This document shows, in pieces, positions 41,939 to 51,383 of a DNA stretch of 64,000 nucleotides. Every line of letters starts with the position of its first letter. Position 1 is the first letter of the stretch. This DNA is from [Actinomadura] parvosata subsp. kistnae (GTDB lineage Bacteria; Actinomycetota; Actinomycetes; Streptosporangiales; Streptosporangiaceae): NCBI RefSeq assembly GCF_900323885.1, contig NZ_OOHJ01000018.1, positions 1,537,001-1,601,000 on the forward strand, given 5' to 3'. The notes beneath the pieces were generated by a model. That model searched no databases, had not been told where the DNA came from, and saw only the letters and a list, made by a program, of their open reading frames with translations. A program made the translations under genes and the position numbers.

Positions 41939-42925
41939 ATGCGTAAGCACGTGCGCACAATCCTGGTGAGCGCGTTGGCCGCCGCCGGGCTCATGGTGCC
42001 GGCGAACCCCGCGTCCGCCGCCACGGCCTGCACCTACCTGGGCAACCTCCCGGACCAGAACGGCGACAACTACGCCTCGATCGTGGGCGCGAGCGCCAGC
42101 GGCGAGTACGCGGTAGGCGCCAGCGAGAACAACGGCCGCTTCTTATGGCGCAACGGCCAGACCGTGGCGAAGTGGCCCACCATGGACGGCAACAAGCGCG
42201 ACACCCCGCAGGACGTCAACAGCAGCGGCACCGTGATCGGCAGCCTCACCCCGTGGGGAGGGCCGTCGGAGCCGTACGTGTGGCGGCCCGGCTCGGGGTC
42301 CAAGGTGAAGCTGGCCAAGGTGTCCGGCTCCACCTACACGGAAGAGATCGCGATCAACGACAAGGGGGACATCGTCGGCCTGGCCAGCGTCAGCTCCGGG
42401 AACTCGGTGGTGGTGTGGCCGGCGTCCAACTACTCGACGTACCGCGTCGTCGGGCAGGGCCGCCCGGTGAGCATCGACAAGGACGGCCGCATCCTGCTCA
42501 CGTCCAAGAAAATGTTGTACCCGGACGGCACCCTGCACGACCTGCAGACGCCGGCCGGAGTGAGCAGCTTCTCCATCACGGAGAGCGACAACAGCGGCCG
42601 GCCGGTGGGCTACGGCACGGCCACGTCGGGCGGCGAGGTCGCCATCGTGTGGAACAGCGACGGCTCGGTGCTGCACACCCGCGCGGGCGCCCGCCCGGTG
42701 GCGGCGAACACCACCGGCGACACCGTCGGCCTGGTCGAGCGCACGACCACGACCGGGTACGACGCGGGGTTCTGGGGAGCCTCCGGGGCGCCGGTGATCT
42801 TCCCGTATCCGGACCCGCTCGCCTGGCCGGGCGACATCTACCTGGGCGACAACAACATCGTCCACGCGATGTGGGTCACGGACGACTACCGGAACACGTA
42901 CTGGGCTCGGTGGAGCTGCAGCTGA
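41939..42925 (+). CDS. secreted beta-propeller-like (HAF-type repeat) protein
   Basis: 328 residues with Sec signal (1-28, PANPASA). Six repeats of about 45-50 residues, each with a Gly-x-(V/I)-(V/I)-G strand and an aromatic VW or LW ending (for example GEYAVGASENNGRFLWRNG, GTVIGSLT..PYVWRPG, GDIVGLA..VVVWPA, later VAIVWNSDG, DAGFWGAS). This is the HAF/extracellular propeller style. Function unknown, secreted. Ends at a strong hairpin. Confidence 0.72.
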   Translation: MRKHVRTILVSALAAAGLMVPANPASAATACTYLGNLPDQNGDNYASIVGASASGEYAVGASENNGRFLWRNGQTVAKWPTMDGNKRDTPQDVNSSGTVIGSLTPWGGPSEPYVWRPGSGSKVKLAKVSGSTYTEEIAINDKGDIVGLASVSSGNSVVVWPASNYSTYRVVGQGRPVSIDKDGRILLTSKKMLYPDGTLHDLQTPAGVSSFSITESDNSGRPVGYGTATSGGEVAIVWNSDGSVLHTRAGARPVAANTTGDTVGLVERTTTTGYDAGFWGASGAPVIFPYPDPLAWPGDIYLGDNNIVHAMWVTDDYRNTYWARWSCS

Positions 42926-42951
42926 CCCCGAACGCCCGAACGCTCGTAACG

Positions 42952-42987
42952 CGAAGGCCGCTTCCAACGCTCGGGAAGCGGCCTTCG
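42952..42987 (+). terminator. strong hairpin terminator
   Basis: CGAAGGCCGCTTCC and GGAAGCGGCCTTCG, 14-bp perfect stem with 8-nt loop, 26 bp after the stop of the propeller protein. Nearly the same stem recurs at 43782-43815. Confidence 0.8.
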
Positions 42988-43020
42988 GCCTTGTCCCCGA
43001 AAGCGCGCGTCATGAGCCAC

Positions 43021-43204
43021 GCCCGCCGGCCCCGTTCCGCATAGTCGTAGGAAGGCCGAGACCCCGGCGGCGACCATCTCCCGGAGCGTTCTCGTCATGC
43101 AGGTCCGCCCGGTCCGTGAGGTTGTCGGCGGAGATGAGCAGCATCAGGTGCCCGGCCGCGCGAGCGGGGTCATCGATGATGAGGTCGCCGCGCTCGGCGA
43201 TCCG
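43021..43204 (-). pseudogene. TetR-family C-terminal remnant
   Basis: Minus-strand reading RIAERGDLIIDDPARAAGHL, then after a frame change TLREMVAAGVSAFLRLCG. Both pieces match the C-terminal ligand domain of TetR regulators (acidic D-D-P-x-x-A-A helix, then a final amphipathic V..G...FL helix), with the frame broken near 43091-43098 and no N-terminus. It abuts an integrase remnant facing the other way. Confidence 0.45.
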
Positions 43205-43229
43205 GCATGCCCATCGAGGGCTTTCACGC

Positions 43230-43364
43230 CTGGTCGGCCACCGCAACACCACCGTTACCGAGACCGTCTACCGCAAGCAGCTCCGCCCAATGCTCCTGGA
43301 GGGTGCAGTGGCTATGGACGAACTCTTCGGCCCGATTTCTGGCGACCATCGGACAGAGAGCTAG
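43230..43364 (+). pseudogene. tyrosine recombinase (integrase) C-terminal remnant
   Basis: The last about 45 residues of a phage/AICE-type integrase: LVGHRNTTVTETVYRKQLRP with the conserved GH and catalytic Tyr region (V-Y-R), then a helix AVAMDELFGPISG and a stop at 43364. Everything upstream of the catalytic box is missing and replaced by unrelated sequence. It lies about 460 bp from a tRNA-Ala gene, the kind of site used by actinomycete integrative elements. Confidence 0.7.
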
Positions 43365-43376
43365 GAGTCGGTCACG

Positions 43377-43754
43377 ATGAGCACCATGAGGGATGAATTC
43401 GGCCAGTTCGTCGCCGCCGCAAGAAACAAGCTCGGCCTGCGCCAGGAGGACGTGGCTCAGCGCCTCGGGGTGTCCACAGGAACAATCTCCAACCTCGAGA
43501 ACGGACACAGACGCCCCAAAGGAGGCCAGTGGAAGACGCTGGCCAGCATCCTGGAAGTGTCTTGGCAAGAGCTGATGGACCGCGCCATAGGCTTCACGGA
43601 CCCCGTCGAGAGAGCGATCGCCTCGTCCGAGCTTGATCGCGCACAGCAGGACGCGCTGCTCATGACCTACGGCTGCTTCACGGGGCGCGACTCCTTGGAG
43701 GAAGTGACACTCCTCCGCCACCGAGATCGCCCAGAAGAGGCAGAGGACACGTAG
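43377..43754 (+). CDS. XRE-family helix-turn-helix protein
   Basis: 125 residues: FGQFVAAARNKLGLRQEDVAQRLGVSTGTISNLENGHRRP is a typical Cro/CI-type helix-turn-helix (about 8-47), followed by a short helical tail. GGAG before ATG. Between the integrase remnant and tRNA-Ala, so probably a cargo or regulator of the lost element. Confidence 0.72.
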   Translation: MSTMRDEFGQFVAAARNKLGLRQEDVAQRLGVSTGTISNLENGHRRPKGGQWKTLASILEVSWQELMDRAIGFTDPVERAIASSELDRAQQDALLMTYGCFTGRDSLEEVTLLRHRDRPEEAEDT

Positions 43755-43781
43755 TCACTCGGTTAGTCACCCGGCAACGCA

Positions 43782-43815
43782 AAAGGCCGCTTCCTATAAC
43801 CGGGAAGCGGCCTTT
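43782..43815. terminator. hairpin, twin of the one at 42952
   Basis: AAAGGCCGCTTCC and GGAAGCGGCCTTT, 13-bp perfect stem with 8-nt loop TATAACCG, and A/T ends that can act on both strands. It ends the XRE gene and lies 9 bp from the 3' end of tRNA-Ala. The stem core matches that of 42952-42987. Confidence 0.75.
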
Positions 43816-43823
43816 GACCTGGG

Positions 43824-43897
43824 TGGAGATGAGGGGATTCGAACCCCTGACCCCTTCGATGCGAACGAAGTGCGCTACCGGACTGCGCTACATCCCC
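43824..43897 (-). tRNA. tRNA-Ala (anticodon CGC)
   Basis: 74 nt cloverleaf: acceptor GGGGATG/CATCTCC with the G3:U70 pair that marks tRNA-Ala, D-stem GCGC, anticodon stem CTTCG/CGAAG with loop TTCGCAT (anticodon CGC), T-stem AGGGG/CCCCT with TTCGAAT. CCA is not encoded. Confidence 0.95.
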
Positions 43898-43945
43898 AAG
43901 GACTCGACTAGATTAGCAAACTTCCGAGAGTCCTCGCGCCACCCA

Positions 43946-44530
43946 TCAATCCCCCACCGCCCGCTTGGGCGGTTCGGCGTACTGGTCGAAGAGGACGTCG
44001 GGATGGTGCGGGGTGAGGTCGATGACCTCGGCCTCCGCTTCGGCGGCGGCCCGCCGCTGCTCACGCTGCCGCCGCAGCCGCTCAGCACGCGCCTGGAGCG
44101 CCCGTTCGCGGCGTTCCCTGTCCACTTGTACGGCGATGCGGAGAAACGTCATGTACGCGAGCATGATGACGACGGACGGCGCGACGCCCCACCACGGGAT
44201 CACCTTCACCGCGGCGGTGACGACGGAGGCCAGCACCAGCAGGGCGGTGAAGAAGAGCAGGCGCCGGCGGCGGGCGACGATGATGGCGCGGCGCCGGAGG
44301 CGGAACTGGCGGACGTCGACCTTCTCGATCTCCACCGGCGGCGCCTCGTCGTCCTCGTCGGAGTCGGGCGGGGCGAGGTTGTCGAGATCGGGGAGCTGGT
44401 GCTCGCCGGTGTAATACTCTTCGAGCTCGGCCAGCTCGGCGAGGTTGGCCTTGTCCTTGCGCAGCCACATCGGGATGAGGACGCACAGCCACATCACGAC
44501 GATGGCGAAGTAGAGGAGGACGCTGCTCAC
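43946..44530 (-). CDS. sepX: SepX/GlpR divisome-associated membrane protein
   Basis: About 194 residues. N-terminal transmembrane helix (VSSVLLYFAIVVMWLCVLIPMWL), an acidic cytoplasmic stretch, then a second hydrophobic pair (about 90-130) and a basic coiled C-terminus. In actinomycetes this protein (SepX in Streptomyces, GlpR for the MoeA-like Glp receptor in Corynebacterium) is coded next to moeA/glp and acts at division septa. GTG 44530 has GGAGG 5 bp upstream; GTG 44536 is also in frame. Confidence 0.82.
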   Translation of the reverse strand: MSSVLLYFAIVVMWLCVLIPMWLRKDKANLAELAELEEYYTGEHQLPDLDNLAPPDSDEDDEAPPVEIEKVDVRQFRLRRRAIIVARRRRLLFFTALLVLASVVTAAVKVIPWWGVAPSVVIMLAYMTFLRIAVQVDRERRERALQARAERLRRQREQRRAAAEAEAEVIDLTPHHPDVLFDQYAEPPKRAVGD

Positions 44531-44654
44531 GACCACCTCCGGGCAGCACGAAGACGCGGATGTGCTCGTCGCGCCTTCAATATGCTCACGTCACGCACCG
44601 TAAGACCGCGTGTCACTGATTGACGAGCATTCGGTGCGGTGTGTCGCGAGATCG

Positions 44655-45311
44655 TCAAACCTCTTCGACAGGAGACCCGCCGTGAGCGGCTGACTCACGC
44701 GCGCGACGCCACTGCACGAGCAGCCCGCCAGGAACATCCTCAACGGTCAGCGCGTAGCAAATGTGATCGCGCCAGGCTCCGTCGATGTGAAGTTGGCGAC
44801 GCCGAATGCCTTCTTCCCTGAATCCCAGCTTCTCAACCACTCTACGGCTGGCTTGGTTCTCGGGGCGGATGTTCGCTTCCAGCCGATGCAAACCGGTGGT
44901 GAAAAAGCAGTGGTCAACGGCCATGGCGAGCGCGGTGGGGATGATGCCCTTGCCCGCCAGGGCCCCGTCGACCCAGTAGCCGACCTGGGCAGAACGGGCG
45001 GAGCCCCACACAATGGCACCCACGGTCAGCTGCCCCGCGAACCGCCCGTCGTAGGTCACCACCCACGGCAGCGCGAGTCCCTGCCGCGCCTCGCGGCGCA
45101 GGGTGCCGACCATCGAGATGTACGGCCCGAGCCCCGTCCTGAACAGCGGCGTCTCGGGATTGCTGGGCTCCCACGGGCGTAGCCAGTCGGCGTTGCGCAG
45201 CCGAGTCTCGCGCCACACCCGCACGTCGCCCAGCCGCAGCGGCCGGAGGCCTACCGGACCTTCGTTCAGGGTCACCGGCCAGCCACGAAGTCGATCCACA
45301 TCTCTCATCAT
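44655..45311 (-). CDS. GNAT acetyltransferase, RimJ-like
   Basis: 218 residues. LRPLRLGDVRVWRETRLRNADWLRPWEP, then VGYWVDGALAGKGIIPTALAMAVDHCF with the acetyl-CoA binding Gly-rich loop, and HRLEANIRPENQASRRVVEKLGFREEG: a Rim-type N-acetyltransferase, probably acting on ribosomal or other protein N-termini. ATG 45311 or ATG 45308 is the start. It lies between the sepX and mog genes, the synteny seen in mycobacteria and other actinomycetes (rimJ-moeA-galU). Confidence 0.85.
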   Translation of the reverse strand: MMRDVDRLRGWPVTLNEGPVGLRPLRLGDVRVWRETRLRNADWLRPWEPSNPETPLFRTGLGPYISMVGTLRREARQGLALPWVVTYDGRFAGQLTVGAIVWGSARSAQVGYWVDGALAGKGIIPTALAMAVDHCFFTTGLHRLEANIRPENQASRRVVEKLGFREEGIRRRQLHIDGAWRDHICYALTVEDVPGGLLVQWRRARESAAHGGSPVEEV

Positions 45312-45365
45312 CCCCCTATCGGGCGCGATGTCGCCACGGATCATCGAGGGCGATCGGATCCGCCG

Positions 45366-45854
45366 TCAGCGCGGGTGATCGCCGCCCCGGATCTGATCGG
45401 CCGCGTGCCGCAGAATCGGAGCCAGTACGGCGACGCCGTCACGCACGCCGCCCGACGAACCGGGCAAATTAACGATCAAGGTGTTGCCCGCCTGCCCGGC
45501 CAATCCACGCGACAGTACGGAGGTCGGCACTTTTTCGCGATTTGCCAACCGGATGGCCTCCGCAATGCCCGGAATTTCGCGAGAAATTACCCTGGCCGTC
45601 ATCTCCGGCGTCAAATCCATGGGCGTCAGCCCGGTCCCTCCGGTGGTGACGATCACGTCGTAATCACTGGCCACTCCGTCACGCAGCGCAGTCTCGACCG
45701 GCTCGCCGTCGGGCACCACCACCGGCCCGTCGACCACCTCGCACCCGGCGTCCTGCCGGAGCAGGTCGACGAGCAGCGGCCCCGATTTATCCTCATAAAT
45801 CCCCGCCGACGCCCGGTTCGACACTGTGATCACCAACGCCCGCATCACACCCAC
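45366..45854 (-). CDS. mog: molybdopterin adenylyltransferase-like MogA/MoaB
   Basis: 162 residues. TTGGTGLTPMDLTPE (about 70-84) is the substrate/ATP-binding loop and VNLPGSSGGVRDG is near the end. Adenylylates molybdopterin before metal insertion by MoeA. Start GTG 45854 (GGGAG upstream); ATG 45845 is three codons in. In one operon with moaC and moeA. Confidence 0.88.
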   Translation of the reverse strand: MGVMRALVITVSNRASAGIYEDKSGPLLVDLLRQDAGCEVVDGPVVVPDGEPVETALRDGVASDYDVIVTTGGTGLTPMDLTPEMTARVISREIPGIAEAIRLANREKVPTSVLSRGLAGQAGNTLIVNLPGSSGGVRDGVAVLAPILRHAADQIRGGDHPR

Positions 45855-45866
45855 CTCGCTCCCGTA

Positions 45867-46343
45867 TCACGCCGGATCGCGTGTCCACCGGCCCGTCTTG
45901 CCGCCCAGCTTCTCCTCCACCCGCACGTCGGTGATCACCGCAGCCGGATCCACCGCCTTGACCATGTCGATCAGGGCCAAAGCCGCCACGGACACCGCCG
46001 TCAGCGCCTCCATCTCCACCCCGGTCCGGTCGGCCGTCTTGACCCGGCAGGTGATCCCCACGCCCCAGTCTTCGACGTCGAGGCTCACCTTCACCCCGTG
46101 CAACGCGATGGGATGGCAGAGCGGGATCAGGTCGGGTGTCCGTTTCGCACCCATGATCCCCGCGATCCGCGCCACCCCGAGCGCGTCGCCCTTGGGCACC
46201 TCGCCCGACCGCAGCAACGCCACGGTCTCGGCCGACAGCAGCACCCGCCCGGTGGCGACGGCACTGCGCGCCGAGACGTCCTTGGCCGACACGTCGACCA
46301 TGCGCGCGGCGCCCGTCTCGTCGATGTGCGTCAGCTCGCTCAC
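45867..46343 (-). CDS. moaC: cyclic pyranopterin monophosphate synthase MoaC
   Basis: 158 residues. MVDVSAKDVSARSAVATGRV, IMGAKRTPDLIPLCHPIAL with the catalytic Lys and His, VKTADRTGVEMEALTAV, and IDMVKAVD: all MoaC signatures. Converts the MoaA product to cPMP in molybdenum cofactor synthesis. GTG start overlaps the moeA stop (GTGA), so coupled. Confidence 0.95.
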   Translation of the reverse strand: MSELTHIDETGAARMVDVSAKDVSARSAVATGRVLLSAETVALLRSGEVPKGDALGVARIAGIMGAKRTPDLIPLCHPIALHGVKVSLDVEDWGVGITCRVKTADRTGVEMEALTAVSVAALALIDMVKAVDPAAVITDVRVEEKLGGKTGRWTRDPA

Positions 46344-47513
46344 AGCCGGACCACCTCCACGGAAGCGCCCGCCGCCACCTCGGTCACGTCCTCGGGCACC
46401 ACGATGAGCGCGTTCGCCGAGGCCAGGGCGGCGAGCTGATGAGATCCCTGCCCGTGCGCGGGCGACACGGTGCCGTCGGCCGCGAGCACCCCGCGCAGGT
46501 ACGACCGCCGCCCGAACGGCGAGCGCAGCACCCCGGTGGTGACCGCGGTGACCGTCTCGGGCATCCCGCCGGGCAAACCGCGCATCTTGTCGAGCGCGGG
46601 GCGTACGAACAGCATGAACGACACGAACGACGAGACCGGATTGCCCGGCAACGCGAAGATCGGCACCTGGTCGTCCCCTAGGACCCCGAACCCCTGCGGC
46701 ATCCCCGGCTGCATCGCCACCTTCTCGAAGCGCACCGTGCCCAGCGGCGACAGGGCCTCCTTGACCGGCTCGTACGCCCCCATCGACACCCCGCCGCTGG
46801 TGATGATCGCGTCGGCGCGTACGAGGTGGGTGTCGAGCCGATCGAGCAGAACGCCCGGATCGTCCCCGACGGAGCCGGCGCGGAACCCGTCGGCCCCCAC
46901 CTCCCGCACGGCGGCCGTCAGAGTGTAACTGTTGGAGTCCCAGATCTGGCCGGGCTGGAGGGTGCCGCCCGGCTCCACCAGCTCCGCGCCGGTGGAGATC
47001 ACGACGACCCGGGGCCGCGGCCGCGCCCAGACGCGCCGCCGCCCCACGCCCGCGATGATCCCGAGCTGGGCCGGCCCGATCACGGTGCCGGCCCTGAGCA
47101 CGACCTCGCCGGCCTGCACGTCTTCGCCGGCCCGCCGGATCGCGTTGCCGGCCTCGGCGCGGCGGTCGATGCGTACGGTGACGGTGCCGCCGTCGGTCCA
47201 CTCGACCGGCACCACCGCATCGGCCCCGGCCGGCAGGGGAGCGCCGGTCATGATCCGTACGGCATGCCCGGGACCCACGGCCCGCAGCTCCACCGACCCG
47301 GCCGCCACGTCGTCGATCACCGGCAGCGTCGCGGGAAGGTCTGCCAGGTCCGCGGCGCGGACCGCGTAGCCGTCCATGGCGGAGTTGTCGAACGGCGGCA
47401 ACGGCACCGGCGAGGAGACGTCCTCGGCCAGCGTCGTGCCCAGAGCCTGCTCCAGCTCCAGCTCAAGGGGGGCCAGCGGACGAACAGTGGCCAGGATCTC
47501 GGCCAGATGCGCG

Positions 47514-47527
<14 letters not shown>
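46340..47527 (-). CDS. moeA: molybdopterin molybdotransferase MoeA/Glp
   Basis: 395 residues. NSAMDGYAVRA, GEDVQAGEVVLRAGT, TGAELVEPGG, ITSGGVSMGAYEPVK and ALPGNPVSSFVSF are MoeA motifs in order. Inserts molybdate into adenylated molybdopterin; in actinomycetes the same gene (glp) also acts in division with GlpR/SepX, coded in this operon. ATG 47527 chosen; the ORF extends upstream to 47575 inside galU. Overlaps galU by 14 bp. Confidence 0.94.
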
Positions 47528-48416
<889 letters not shown>

Positions 48417-48440
48417 GAGTAGACCCTAGTGGAGGGACCT

Positions 48441-49010
48441 GTGGACAAGCTGAACCTGCGTCGCGAGGTGAGCGCGGCGCGTGCTTCCCTCTCCCCCGAA
48501 CAACTGCGTGCAAACGCCATCAAGGTTCGCGAAACCCTGCTCGAACAACCCTGGGTCCAGATGGCCGGTCTGGTGGCCTGCTACTGGTCAGCGGGGTCGG
48601 AGCCGGAGACGCACGGGCTGGTGTTCGCTCTCTGGAAACATGGAGCCACCGTTATCCTCCCGGTGCTCCGTGAGGACAATGACCTGGATTGGGCGGTGTA
48701 CGACGGGCCCGACACCCTCGCTCCCGGCCGCTTCGGGATCATGGAGCCGGTCGACACCCGCCGCGGCGTCGACGCCGTGCGCACCGCCGCCCTCGTGATC
48801 GTGCCCGCGCTGGCGGTCGACCGGCGCACGGGGGTCCGCCTGGGGCGCGGCGGCGGCTCGTACGACCGCGCTCTTGCCCGCGTCGGCCCGAACGTCCCCA
48901 CCGTGGCGTTGCTGCACGACGGCGAGCTGATCGACGATGTCCCTTCGGAGCCCCATGACCGCCCGGTCCGCTTTGCGATGACCCCTTCAGGACTCACTAG
49001 GCTTATGTGA
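48441..49010 (+). CDS. 5-formyltetrahydrofolate cyclo-ligase
   Basis: 189 residues. KLNLRREVSAARASLSPEQ at the start, and the substrate/ATP loop RLGRGGGSYDRAL near 140. Converts 5-formyl-THF to 5,10-methenyl-THF with ATP. GTG 48441 chosen (GGAGG 5 bp upstream) over GTG 48429. Same divergent arrangement with galU as in mycobacteria. Confidence 0.9.
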   Translation: MDKLNLRREVSAARASLSPEQLRANAIKVRETLLEQPWVQMAGLVACYWSAGSEPETHGLVFALWKHGATVILPVLREDNDLDWAVYDGPDTLAPGRFGIMEPVDTRRGVDAVRTAALVIVPALAVDRRTGVRLGRGGGSYDRALARVGPNVPTVALLHDGELIDDVPSEPHDRPVRFAMTPSGLTRLM

Positions 49011-49034
49011 ACGCAGATAACGGAGAGGAGCCAG

Positions 49035-50540
49035 ATGACGCTTGATCTCTGGCTTCTCATCGGTGCCGCGATCGTCATCGCGGCGATCGCGTCCGTACGG
49101 CTGGCGCATCGTACCGGTCTGCCCAGCCTGCTCATCTTTCTCGGCTTCGGGCTGGCCTTGGGGCCTTCGGGGTTCGGGATCCCGTTCGAGAGCCCGCAAC
49201 TCGCCCAGCAGATCGGCCTGTCCGCGCTCGCCGTGATCCTCGCCGAGGGCGGTCTGACCACCACCTGGTCCCATGTGCGGCGTTCCGTCCCGTTGGCCCT
49301 GGTGATGGCGACCGTGGGCGTGACGGTGAGCATCGTCGTGGTCGCCCTGCTCGTCCAGGGGCTGCTCGGCATCAACGGCTCCACCGCGCTGATCCTCGGC
49401 GCCGTCCTGGCCTCCACCGACGCCGCCGCCGTCTTCTCCGTGCTGCGCAGGCTACGCCTGCCGCCGCGCCTGGCGGGGGTGCTGGAGGCGGAGTCCGGCT
49501 TCAACGACGCCCCGACGGTCATCGCGGTGGTCCTGCTCAGCGGCGCGTCCCACTCGCAGGCCACGCTCGGAACGTTCCTGCTGGAGACGACCGTCGAGCT
49601 GATCATCGGCGCGGCCGTCGGGCTCGCCGTGGGCCCCACCGGCGCGTACGCCCTGCGCCGCGTCGCCCTGCCCGCCTCCGGCCTCTACCCGATCGCCGTG
49701 CTGGCGCTCACCTTCGTCTCGTACGGCGGCGCCGTCCTCCTGCACGGCTCGGGCTTCCTGGCCGTCTACCTGACGGCGCTCATCCTCGGCAACTCCCGCC
49801 TCCCGCACCGGGCCGCCACCAGGGGATTCGCGGAGGGAGCCGCGTGGCTGGCGCAGATCGGCCTGTTCGTCATGCTCGGCATGCTGGCCGACGTGCACGA
49901 GATGCCGTCGGCCATCGTCCCCGCCCTGATCACCGGCACCATCCTCGTCCTCCTGGCCCGCCCCCTCTCGGTCGTGGCCAGCTCGGCGCTCGCCTGGGCC
50001 CTGCGCCTGGGCTGGGTGAGCTGGCGCGACCAGGCGTTCCTGTCGTGGGCGGGGCTGCGCGGCGCGATCCCGATCGTCCTGGCCACCATCCCCTGGGCGT
50101 CCGGCGTCCAGGGCTCCAAGGACATCTTCAACCAGGTCTTCGTGATCGTCATCGTGTTCACCCTGCTCCAGGGGCCGACACTGCCGTTCGCGGCCCGCGT
50201 GCTCGGGGTGTCCGCCCCCGGCGAGGCCCACGACCTCTCCGTGGAGTCCGCGCCCCTGGAGGAGCTCAACGCCGATCTGCTGCAGGTCACGATCCCGCCC
50301 GGCTCCCGCCTCCACGGCGTGGAGATCTTCGAGCTCCGCCTGCCCGCCGGCGCCCAGGTCACGCTCGTCGTACGCGACGGCAAATCGTTCGTCCCCGCCT
50401 CCACCACCCGCGTCCGGGTGGACGACCAGCTCCTCGTCGTCACCACCGCCGCCTGCCGCGACCAGGTCGAACGCCGCCTGCGCGCCGTCAGCCGCAGCGG
50501 CAAGCTGGCCGGATGGTACGGAGAGCGGGGGTTGGAATAG
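49035..50540 (+). CDS. potassium/sodium-proton antiporter with RCK_C domain (CvrA/NhaP2-like)
   Basis: 501 residues. About 12-13 helices of the CPA type: LPSLLIFLGFGLALGPSG, LILGAVLASTDAAAVFSVLR with the proton-translocating ASTDAA Asp pair motif, LEAESGFNDAPTVI, GLRGAIPIVLATIP; then a cytoplasmic RCK_C-like domain (about 410-500, LLQVTIPPGSRLHGVEIFEL). Exports K+ or Na+ for volume and pH control. GAGAGGAG before ATG, 24 bp after the cyclo-ligase. Confidence 0.88.
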   Translation: MTLDLWLLIGAAIVIAAIASVRLAHRTGLPSLLIFLGFGLALGPSGFGIPFESPQLAQQIGLSALAVILAEGGLTTTWSHVRRSVPLALVMATVGVTVSIVVVALLVQGLLGINGSTALILGAVLASTDAAAVFSVLRRLRLPPRLAGVLEAESGFNDAPTVIAVVLLSGASHSQATLGTFLLETTVELIIGAAVGLAVGPTGAYALRRVALPASGLYPIAVLALTFVSYGGAVLLHGSGFLAVYLTALILGNSRLPHRAATRGFAEGAAWLAQIGLFVMLGMLADVHEMPSAIVPALITGTILVLLARPLSVVASSALAWALRLGWVSWRDQAFLSWAGLRGAIPIVLATIPWASGVQGSKDIFNQVFVIVIVFTLLQGPTLPFAARVLGVSAPGEAHDLSVESAPLEELNADLLQVTIPPGSRLHGVEIFELRLPAGAQVTLVVRDGKSFVPASTTRVRVDDQLLVVTTAACRDQVERRLRAVSRSGKLAGWYGERGLE

Positions 50541-50563
50541 GTGATTGACCCGATCGGTTACCA

Positions 50564-50590
50564 TTAGCAGTCGCATCGCTCGAGTGCTAG
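50564..50590 (+). promoter_or_regulatory. CIRCE operator (HrcA site)
   Basis: TTAGCAGTC-N9-GAGTGCTAG matches the CIRCE consensus TTAGCACTC-N9-GAGTGCTAA at 8 of 9 bases in each arm with exactly 9 bp between. It lies 21 bp before the GTG of the FmdB/Ruc gene. Confidence 0.8.
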
Positions 50591-50611
50591 AGCTTGTTAA
50601 AGGAGGAGCGC

Positions 50612-50926
50612 GTGCCGACCTATCAGTACGCCTGCAACGACTGCGGTGAGCAGCTCGAGGTCGTCCAGAAGTTCACCGACGATGCGTTGACGGTCTGCCC
50701 CAAGTGCCAGGGCAACCTGCGGAAGGTGTTCTCCGCGGTCGGCATCGTGTTCAAGGGCTCTGGCTTCTACAAGACCGACAACCGTTCGTCCTCGTCGACC
50801 TCGTCGTCCTCGACCTCTTCTTCCTCTTCGTCTTCGTCTTCGTCGAAGTCCGGGGAGAGCAAGTCGTCGGACTCGAGCTCGTCCACCACCAGCTCGGCCC
50901 CCGCCCCGGCCGCCGCGTCCAGCTGA
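50612..50926 (+). CDS. FmdB-family zinc-ribbon protein, Ruc-like redox-regulated chaperone
   Basis: 104 residues. N-terminal zinc ribbon (PTYQYACNDCGEQL, then CPKCQG: two CxxC pairs) and a long disordered Ser-rich tail (about 50-104). The same build and genomic place (near mscL, cyclo-ligase and galU) are found in M. tuberculosis Rv0991c/Ruc, an oxidation-activated chaperone under HrcA control. GTG 50612 has AAAGGAGGA; the longer start at 50594 has none. CIRCE element directly upstream supports heat-shock control. Confidence 0.88.
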   Translation: MPTYQYACNDCGEQLEVVQKFTDDALTVCPKCQGNLRKVFSAVGIVFKGSGFYKTDNRSSSSTSSSSTSSSSSSSSSSKSGESKSSDSSSSTTSSAPAPAAASS

Positions 50927-50932
50927 GGTCCC

Positions 50933-50963
50933 GCACGGCTCCCACCACCCCGCGGAGCCGTGC
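50933..50963 (+). terminator. hairpin after the FmdB/Ruc gene
   Basis: GCACGGCTCC and GGAGCCGTGC, a perfect 10-bp stem with an 11-nt loop, 7 bp after the stop codon. GC-only, no T-run. Confidence 0.65.
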
Positions 50964-51383
50964 CCGTACGGCGCGCCGCTGCCTTTCGCCTGGCCCGCGG
51001 CGCCCATCCGGCACGCGCGGCAAGTGCTCTGGAGCTGCTGTGACTGAACCGATGGCGGTAAGAGGCGGTCGGCGTGAGGTCCGCACGCGCCTGCAGCGCC
51101 GTCACCGGCTCCTGCCTGGCCTGCTCCTACCCGGATAGCCGGTGCGAGGCGCGCTTCTCCTGCGCCATCCGAACGCAGCGCGAAGCTTCCCAGCTCGGAG
51201 CGCCCCCGCCCCGCACCCAGCCGGACGGCCACGGTGGCGGGACTATTGCGCACTACGGGGCAGCCATGCTCGCGGGACCCCCGCCGCAAGACCGGACGAC
51301 CACGCTCGCCGCAAGACCGGAGCGACCCTCGGCACCACCTCCGGTTGCGAGACCGTCGGATCCCTAAGGCCGCGTCCTCGACC
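50964..51383. other. gene-free spacer
   Basis: About 420 bp without a credible gene. Short direct repeats of CGCCGCAAGACCGGA occur near 51283-51330. Several open frames cross it but all are Pro/Arg-rich shadows without ribosome binding sites. Confidence 0.45.
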
